A program made the position numbers and the translations under genes. Source: Bacteroidota bacterium (GTDB lineage: Bacteria; Bacteroidota; Bacteroidia; CAILMK01). Taken from it: a stretch of 18,586 nt of DNA. Each line of letters starts with the position of its first letter. Positions within the stretch are counted from its first letter, which is position 1. This document shows positions 14,252-18,586 of the stretch, in pieces. The DNA is taken from contig JABDEJ010000020.1 of assembly GCA_013287095.1 (NCBI GenBank), positions 10,500 through 29,085 on the forward strand, given 5' to 3'. The notes beneath the pieces are model-generated. The model searched no databases. It was not told where the DNA came from and was given only the letters and a program-made list of their open reading frames with translations.

Positions 14252-14333
14252 AAGAGTAAGAAGTGAAAAGTGAAAGATAAGAAGTGGCTTGCGCCTGCGT
14301 CTTCTCGCTTCTTACCTCTTACTTCTCACTCTT
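14252..14333. terminator. Purine/pyrimidine inverted repeat between convergent genes
   Basis: The left part (14252-14284) is almost pure A/G plus T, made of AAGTGAAA/AAGAAG-like units. The right part (14301-14333) is its pyrimidine-rich counterpart. Outer arms AAGAGTAAGAAGT (14252-14264) and ACTTCTCACTCTT (14321-14333) pair at 12 of 13 positions. The next 20 positions pair at about 11, most differences being A/G exchanges. The centre holds a GC-rich core (GCGCCTGCG). It lies between the barrel gene and the MoxR gene and could end transcription from both sides. It may also be a dispersed simple-sequence repeat. Confidence 0.5.
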
Positions 14334-14339
14334 AGCTTC

Positions 14340-15311
14340 CTAAAGCAACTTATTGATAATATCATCCACTGATACACCTTCCGCCTCGGCTTTGTAATTC
14401 TTAACGATACGGTGACGAAGAACGGCATGTGCAATAGCTTGTACATCTTCGATATCCGGAGAATATTTGCCGTTAAATACCGCATGGCATTTGGCACCAA
14501 CTGTCAGGTTTTGTGAAGCACGCGGCCCTGCACCCCATTCAATATAATCTTTTACAATCTGGGGAGCCAATGCAGAGGAAGGCCGGGTTTTATTGGTAAG
14601 TTTCACAGCATATTCCAATACATTATCAGCAACCGGCACTTTACGTATCAGGTTTTGAAAATGAATGATTTCTGCGGCGTCTAAAACCTTTTTAACATCG
14701 GTAACAGTATCAGAAGTGGTATTTTTTACGATTTTGAGTTCATCTTCCAGCCTTGGATAGTCGAGAACAATATTGAACATGAACCTGTCAAGTTGGGCTT
14801 CAGGTAGGGGATACGTACCTTCCTGTTCTATTGGGTTCTGCGTGGCTAATACAAAGAACGGTTCTTCAAGGATATGTAACTGTCCACCAACTGTGACGCT
14901 TTTTTCCTGCATCGCTTCCAATAAAGCGGCCTGCGTTTTAGGGGGGGTACGGTTTATTTCATCAGCCAAGACAATATTTGCAAAAACAGGGCCTCTTATA
15001 AACCTGAATTCCTTCTTTTCATCAAGAATTTCAGAACCCGTAATATCGCTCGGCATCAAGTCAGGGGTAAACTGTATCCTGTTGAATTTGAGGTCAAGGG
15101 AAGAAGCTATAGTATGTACAAGAAGCGTCTTGGCAAGACCGGGAACCCCTATGAGAAGGCTATGTCCACGACTGAAAATAGAGATCAAAACGCTTTTCAC
15201 GATGGCATCCTGCCCAATGATCACTTTTCCGATCTCGCTGGTAAGTTCCTTGTATTTCTCTTTCAGGCGATCAATAGATTCAATATCAGATTTTATTGTT
15301 GCTTCGGTCAT
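14340..15311 (-). CDS. MoxR-family AAA+ ATPase
   Basis: The product has 323 residues, the usual MoxR length. Walker A is GVPGLAKT (55-62), Walker B is IVLADE (113-118) with NRTPPKTQAALLEAMQE following, and sensor 1 is LATQNP (155-160). GTYPLPEAQLDRFMF and the C-terminal lid (TRPSSALAPQIVKDYIEWGAGPRASQNL, near residues 240-270) are standard for this family (AAA_3). MoxR ATPases act in the cytoplasm as chaperones that activate or assemble partner proteins, often with a von Willebrand factor A protein encoded next door. No VWA gene is downstream here, because the next gene is the convergent barrel gene; upstream is the SurA-like gene after 34 bp. This makes it the probable last gene of a chaperone operon read from the right edge. 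Its specific client is unknown. Confidence 0.93.
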   Translation of the reverse strand: MTEATIKSDIESIDRLKEKYKELTSEIGKVIIGQDAIVKSVLISIFSRGHSLLIGVPGLAKTLLVHTIASSLDLKFNRIQFTPDLMPSDITGSEILDEKKEFRFIRGPVFANIVLADEINRTPPKTQAALLEAMQEKSVTVGGQLHILEEPFFVLATQNPIEQEGTYPLPEAQLDRFMFNIVLDYPRLEDELKIVKNTTSDTVTDVKKVLDAAEIIHFQNLIRKVPVADNVLEYAVKLTNKTRPSSALAPQIVKDYIEWGAGPRASQNLTVGAKCHAVFNGKYSPDIEDVQAIAHAVLRHRIVKNYKAEAEGVSVDDIINKLL

Positions 15312-15345
15312 TTAATATCTTGTGTTTTATAATTTATTGTTTTGA

Positions 15346-16713
15346 CTAATTCCCATTTACACTTGCCTGATTTTGCCATTTTTCGAGGTTTTTACAACCT
15401 TTATAGGAATCATTTATACGGATATAGGTAATGGGAGCGTATTTAATAATCCATGTTTCCAGGGCTTTTGCTTTTTTATCATCTTGCGCCATTTGCTTGA
15501 TTTTTGGATAATCATCGGTCATATTAGCCTTATGAGGTGCATTTTTTGATTTAAGATAAAGAAGCCTATAGCCCTGTTTACCATCAAGTTTTGATTTGTA
15601 AAATATTGGACTGGATATTTCGCCTATTTTTAACTTGTCAATGGCATCAAATGTCACGGCATCAAGTTCATCTACGGGAATATGCGATGAATTGGTTTTC
15701 ATATCCACCATCATTCCCCCCCGGTTCTTGGTATCTTCATCCTCAGAATATTTATAAGCCAATGCAGAGAAAACTGAATCCTTTTTTCCCTTAAGAATGA
15801 TCGTGCGAATGCTGTCAAGGAATTTCTTGGTACTGTCGATAGATTTTACGCTCACATTTGGACGGATCAAAATATGCCTTACATGTATCATATCACCTTT
15901 CCTTTCCACCATTTGGATGATATGGTATCCGTATTTTGTCTTAATAGGCATTGATATAGAATCTTTTCGCAACGCAAGCGCTGCTGCTGCAAATTCCGGA
16001 ACAAAATTGTCAGAACGCTGGGTTCCCAGGTCACCCTGTTTCACTGCGGAGCCATCATCTGCAGAATATAGAATTGCTTCTGTGCCAAAGGATGATTTTC
16101 CACTCAGGACATCCGCCCTGATTTTCAATAGTTTATTTATAACCTCATCATTGTCCTGCTTTGTGGGATGCGGGTATATCAATACCTGGCCGATCTCATA
16201 CTCGGTATTGAAATATGGTAAGCTATCAGGGTGGATAGAAAGGTAAAACTTCTTTATCTCTTCTGGCGTTGGATCCACGGCGCTTACCACTTTCGACTGT
16301 TCCTGCTCTTCAAGTAATTGTGATTTAACTTCATCCCTGAAATCATCTTTTATTTCACGAATGGTTTTATGATAATATTTTTCGATGGCTTCTTCACTAC
16401 CATATTGTTGGGTGAAAAATTCCATCCTTCTGTTCAACTCGCCTTCAATTTGTTCATCAGATACTTTCAAACTGTCAACCTTTGCTCTGTTTAAAAGCAG
16501 TTTCTTTTGCATCAACTGGTCAATAACAAGGCACCTTGCCAGATTGGTTTTATTGGATGAAATGTCTTTGTATTGTGTCAATTGCGACTCAACATCGGAT
16601 AATAAAACTACGTCATTTCCCACCACGGCCACAACTTCGTCAAGTACTTTCTGTGCATTGACACTTATTACGGCAGTCAAAAAAAGTAAGGATATTAGTA
16701 TTCGCTTCATCAT
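15346..16713 (-). CDS. SurA-like periplasmic chaperone / double-parvulin peptidyl-prolyl isomerase
   Basis: SurA escorts unfolded outer-membrane proteins through the periplasm to the BAM complex. The 455 residues read: signal peptide (1-20, ending SVNA-Q), SurA-type N-domain (about 22-165, opening VLDEVVAVVGNDVVLLSDVE), first parvulin domain (about 172-270, with GDLG and GYHIIQMVE), second parvulin domain (about 276-380, with HVRHILI, SEDEDTKNRGG and GYRLLYL), and a C-terminal helix returning to the N-domain. This is the E. coli SurA layout with about 25 extra residues. The two ATGs at 16713 and 16710 are both usable; either overlaps the stop of the upstream lipoprotein gene (ATGATG over TGA), so translation is likely coupled. 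Two beta-barrel genes nearby are possible clients. Confidence 0.92.
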   Translation of the reverse strand: MMKRILISLLFLTAVISVNAQKVLDEVVAVVGNDVVLLSDVESQLTQYKDISSNKTNLARCLVIDQLMQKKLLLNRAKVDSLKVSDEQIEGELNRRMEFFTQQYGSEEAIEKYYHKTIREIKDDFRDEVKSQLLEEQEQSKVVSAVDPTPEEIKKFYLSIHPDSLPYFNTEYEIGQVLIYPHPTKQDNDEVINKLLKIRADVLSGKSSFGTEAILYSADDGSAVKQGDLGTQRSDNFVPEFAAAALALRKDSISMPIKTKYGYHIIQMVERKGDMIHVRHILIRPNVSVKSIDSTKKFLDSIRTIILKGKKDSVFSALAYKYSEDEDTKNRGGMMVDMKTNSSHIPVDELDAVTFDAIDKLKIGEISSPIFYKSKLDGKQGYRLLYLKSKNAPHKANMTDDYPKIKQMAQDDKKAKALETWIIKYAPITYIRINDSYKGCKNLEKWQNQASVNGN

Positions 16714-17339
16714 TTTTTTGTTTTGTCTCCCGAAATTTCAAAAAGTTTTCTTGATTCGCCGTCGTTGTAAATCTGGTTCTCGGCATGTTTCACATAGATT
16801 GCCATCTTCCTGTTCAGGATAATTTGTTTAATTCTATCCCTGACAAGCGCATAAGGGACAATATTATTGGCCGATATTTCAGAATCAATTTGTTCAGAAT
16901 GCACATTTACGTTCAAGAACTTCAAAATATTGCTTTTTGTTTCAAAGTTTTTTTTATTTGCCTGGTAATAAGCGACCATTTCACTTTCATCTACGGTTGT
17001 ATCTGCATTGGCAAGGGCAATTTTATTAAGATATTCCTGGCTGATCAATGATTCATAATAATCTTTCAATTCCCTGTCTTTGTTTTTTTCTGCATCCGAA
17101 AGATTCTCCATGGCCTTTTTGAAAATCAATTGTTTTTTCACCCAGTCCCTGATAAGATTGTTCCTGATGGCAATACTATCTTTATTTCCTTTTAAACTGA
17201 TACCCAAATCGCTTTCGTAAAACCTGGAATCTCCTACAGCCGCAAGAAGTTTGCCACTATGGCCTGGTTTATTGTTTTGGCAAGAAAAAGCCGCAAAAAG
17301 AATAACTGTTACAAGACAAAATTTTATATGCCCGCACAT
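16710..17339 (-). CDS. SurA-N-like lipoprotein without parvulin domain
   Basis: The product has 209 residues with a short lipoprotein signal: the hydrophobic stretch FCLVTVILFAAFS ends in the lipobox AFSC with C20. The mature part begins LLAAVGDSRFYESDLG, which resembles the opening of SurA/PpiD chaperone domains (vaxVGdxxixxsdl). It is then mainly helical, with charged stretches such as DWVKKQLIFKKAMENLSDAEKNKD and SEMVAYYQANKKNFETKSN, matching the SurA_N_3-like helical fold. No PPIase core motif is present. It sits between two parvulin genes and overlaps the SurA-like gene by 4 bp, so it is probably a chaperone partner at a membrane facing the periplasm. The function is inferred from fold and context only. 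The same three-gene order, as far as I recall, is common in Bacteroidota. Confidence 0.7.
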   Translation of the reverse strand: MCGHIKFCLVTVILFAAFSCQNNKPGHSGKLLAAVGDSRFYESDLGISLKGNKDSIAIRNNLIRDWVKKQLIFKKAMENLSDAEKNKDRELKDYYESLISQEYLNKIALANADTTVDESEMVAYYQANKKNFETKSNILKFLNVNVHSEQIDSEISANNIVPYALVRDRIKQIILNRKMAIYVKHAENQIYNDGESRKLFEISGDKTKK

Positions 17340-17419
17340 CTTAAGTTATAAACTTTTATGGATATGCATTCTCTTATTATGTCCGTTTATTCAATTGATC
17401 TTAGCACCTGACCGGTTTG

Positions 17420-18586
17420 CTATTTCTTTATTAATTCGTTCACAACAGCATCATTTGTAACAACAGGATATTTTTGTCTGAGTTCAACAAGCCATTGTTT
17501 TTCAAGATAGTCCTGATAGTCAGCGATTACCATTCCTTTCACGTCAGACAATTGTTTATCGGAAGGCGAAAGGATTTTGGTAATGTCCACAAGATAATAT
17601 CTTTTATTGATCATACCGGTTTCGTGAATGCCAGGAGTCCATGTTATAGTATCCAGGATCTTGTTTTCGCCCCTCTCAAAACTGCCTGATTTAAAATTTA
17701 CGCTCAAAGGGTCTTTTTTGACATGTCTGCTGGAAACACTATCTGCTGGTACGCCGCTTTCCAGTTCGGCTTTTATACCGGGCACAGCGTTTGCATCCCT
17801 GATATCAAAGATTGAAGCTACGGCGCGTTCTTTCCAACGGTATTTGCTTTGATTGTCTTCAAAAAACTTTTTCAGGCCTACGGTGTCGCTCATCGCTTTG
17901 CCCCATACTTTTTTGTCGGTAATATCAAAAAGTAAAATACCTTCCTTGTATTCATTTGCAACATTTTTAAATTCAGGATGGTCTTTTTCAAGATTGGCAT
18001 CAATATAAGCGTATATCTCCTTATTTTCAAATGCAGTAAGATATTGCCTTAAAGCAAAATCTATATCCTTAAATCTGTCAGGAGCCTGCACTTTGAGCAA
18101 ATACACAGAAAAGTCCATCTGGCTGTATTTTTTATCGGCAAATGAGAACATTGTTTTCGATGTGCTTATTTTAGGGTTCAATGCCCAATGCCCTTTTAAC
18201 AAAGACGTGTCAACTAAACCTGACATTTTTGACAAAGTATTATGCACTTCTTTGAATTTAAGCTGTGCTTTGAATTTGGTCAGGGCAGCTTCCCGGCTCA
18301 TTTCAGAGCGGGAATCGCGGGATACCTTCTGTTTTATTTCTTCTTCAAGTTCTTTACGGCTTGGTAAAGGCTTTATATCCACTCTTTGTATAATATCCCA
18401 GCCAGTTTCAAACCTGAATGGTTGAGAAATGTCATTATCATGTTTCAAAGCAAAGGCATGGTCTTTAAATGCCTGGGGTATCTGAGGTGAAAAATCGTTG
18501 AAACGGGGCATTTCGCCACCGTTGTTTTTTGATTGTGCGTTCTCGGAATACTGTTTGGCAAGGTCGCTGAATGTGGCACGTCCCGT
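17420..18586 (-). CDS. PpiD/SurA-like parvulin peptidyl-prolyl isomerase, C-terminal part (N-terminus outside window)
   Basis: The frame is open to the right edge: 25 codons lie upstream of the internal ATG at 18511 and read TGRATFSDLAKQYSENAQSK, the middle of a parvulin (rotamase) domain. That ATG is therefore not the start. The 388 visible residues hold the end of the first rotamase domain (F..LA..YS..., NNGGEMPRF, GWDIIQRVD). A long region with low similarity to known domains follows, including a helical chaperone-like part (AYIDANLEKDHPEFKNVANEYKEGILLFDI). A second, degenerate domain ends in NKRYYLVDITKI and is followed by DYQDYLEKQWLVELRQKYP. This C-terminal layout occurs in large Bacteroidota SurA/PpiD-type proteins. 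It precedes the lipoprotein and SurA-like genes on the same strand after 80 bp, suggesting an outer-membrane-protein folding operon. Confidence 0.83.
   Translation of the reverse strand, partial: TGRATFSDLAKQYSENAQSKNNGGEMPRFNDFSPQIPQAFKDHAFALKHDNDISQPFRFETGWDIIQRVDIKPLPSRKELEEEIKQKVSRDSRSEMSREAALTKFKAQLKFKEVHNTLSKMSGLVDTSLLKGHWALNPKISTSKTMFSFADKKYSQMDFSVYLLKVQAPDRFKDIDFALRQYLTAFENKEIYAYIDANLEKDHPEFKNVANEYKEGILLFDITDKKVWGKAMSDTVGLKKFFEDNQSKYRWKERAVASIFDIRDANAVPGIKAELESGVPADSVSSRHVKKDPLSVNFKSGSFERGENKILDTITWTPGIHETGMINKRYYLVDITKILSPSDKQLSDVKGMVIADYQDYLEKQWLVELRQKYPVVTNDAVVNELIKK

Noticed and set aside
18409..18511. ATG at 18511 as the start of the right-most parvulin gene
   Set aside because: The frame continues open upstream to the window edge and encodes a typical parvulin segment (FSDLAKQYSENAQS), so the ATG is internal.
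1..18586. Prophage, defence island, toxin-antitoxin, CRISPR or transposon content
   Set aside because: No integrase, transposase, nuclease, toxin-like small gene pair or regularly spaced repeat was seen; the single HTH gene alone is not enough.

Overview
The window is chromosomal DNA of a member of the Bacteroidota, most likely a Sphingobacteriia/Chitinophagia-type lineage. The evidence is a gliding-motility lipoprotein GldB, several small PorT-type outer-membrane beta-barrels, HTH, parvulin and lipoprotein families typical of this phylum, and promoter-like TAnnTTTG (-7) boxes in front of several genes. Most genes are ordinary core or housekeeping genes. I see no phage, transposase, integrase, CRISPR array, tRNA or rRNA.

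Layout, left to right. Bases 1-250 hold the N-terminal part of an NAD(P)-binding epimerase-like protein (minus), divergent from argH (plus, 399-1754); a paired REP-like palindrome lies between them. A repeat-filled gap separates argH from the convergent sucC (minus, 2043-3233). Next is a small multi-pass membrane protein (minus, 3602-4180), then a 460-bp, very AT-rich region carrying a striking cluster of GTAAA/TTTAC palindromes directly over the promoter of an HTH regulator gene (plus, 4643-5176). A GT4 glycosyltransferase (5227-6357) and aroQ (6367-6786) follow on the same strand. A strong hairpin separates aroQ from the convergent gldB (minus, 6916-7956). Divergent from gldB is a plus-strand run: an outer-membrane beta-barrel protein, nadE and a GT8-like glycosyltransferase (7990-11321). 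A minus-strand pair follows: a LysM/double-psi-barrel protein and an O-antigen-ligase-like membrane protein whose coding regions overlap by one base. After a second beta-barrel gene (plus, 13586-14248) comes a minus-strand block read from the right edge: a PpiD-like parvulin (truncated by the window), a SurA-N-like lipoprotein, a SurA-like double-parvulin protein, and a MoxR AAA+ ATPase.

Functionally, the right half is dominated by envelope biogenesis: periplasmic chaperones for outer-membrane proteins, two beta-barrels, a wall-binding LysM protein, surface-glycan enzymes and the gliding lipoprotein GldB. The left half holds arginine biosynthesis (argH), the TCA cycle (sucC), shikimate (aroQ) and NAD (nadE) enzymes as scattered single genes.

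I did not find a clear multi-gene undescribed system. The best unexplained signals are non-coding: the operator array in front of the HTH gene, and four different intergenic inverted-repeat elements, three of which sit between convergent genes. In three cases (3602-4180, 12594-13505, 13586-14248) I chose an internal ATG over a longer TTG/GTG start.
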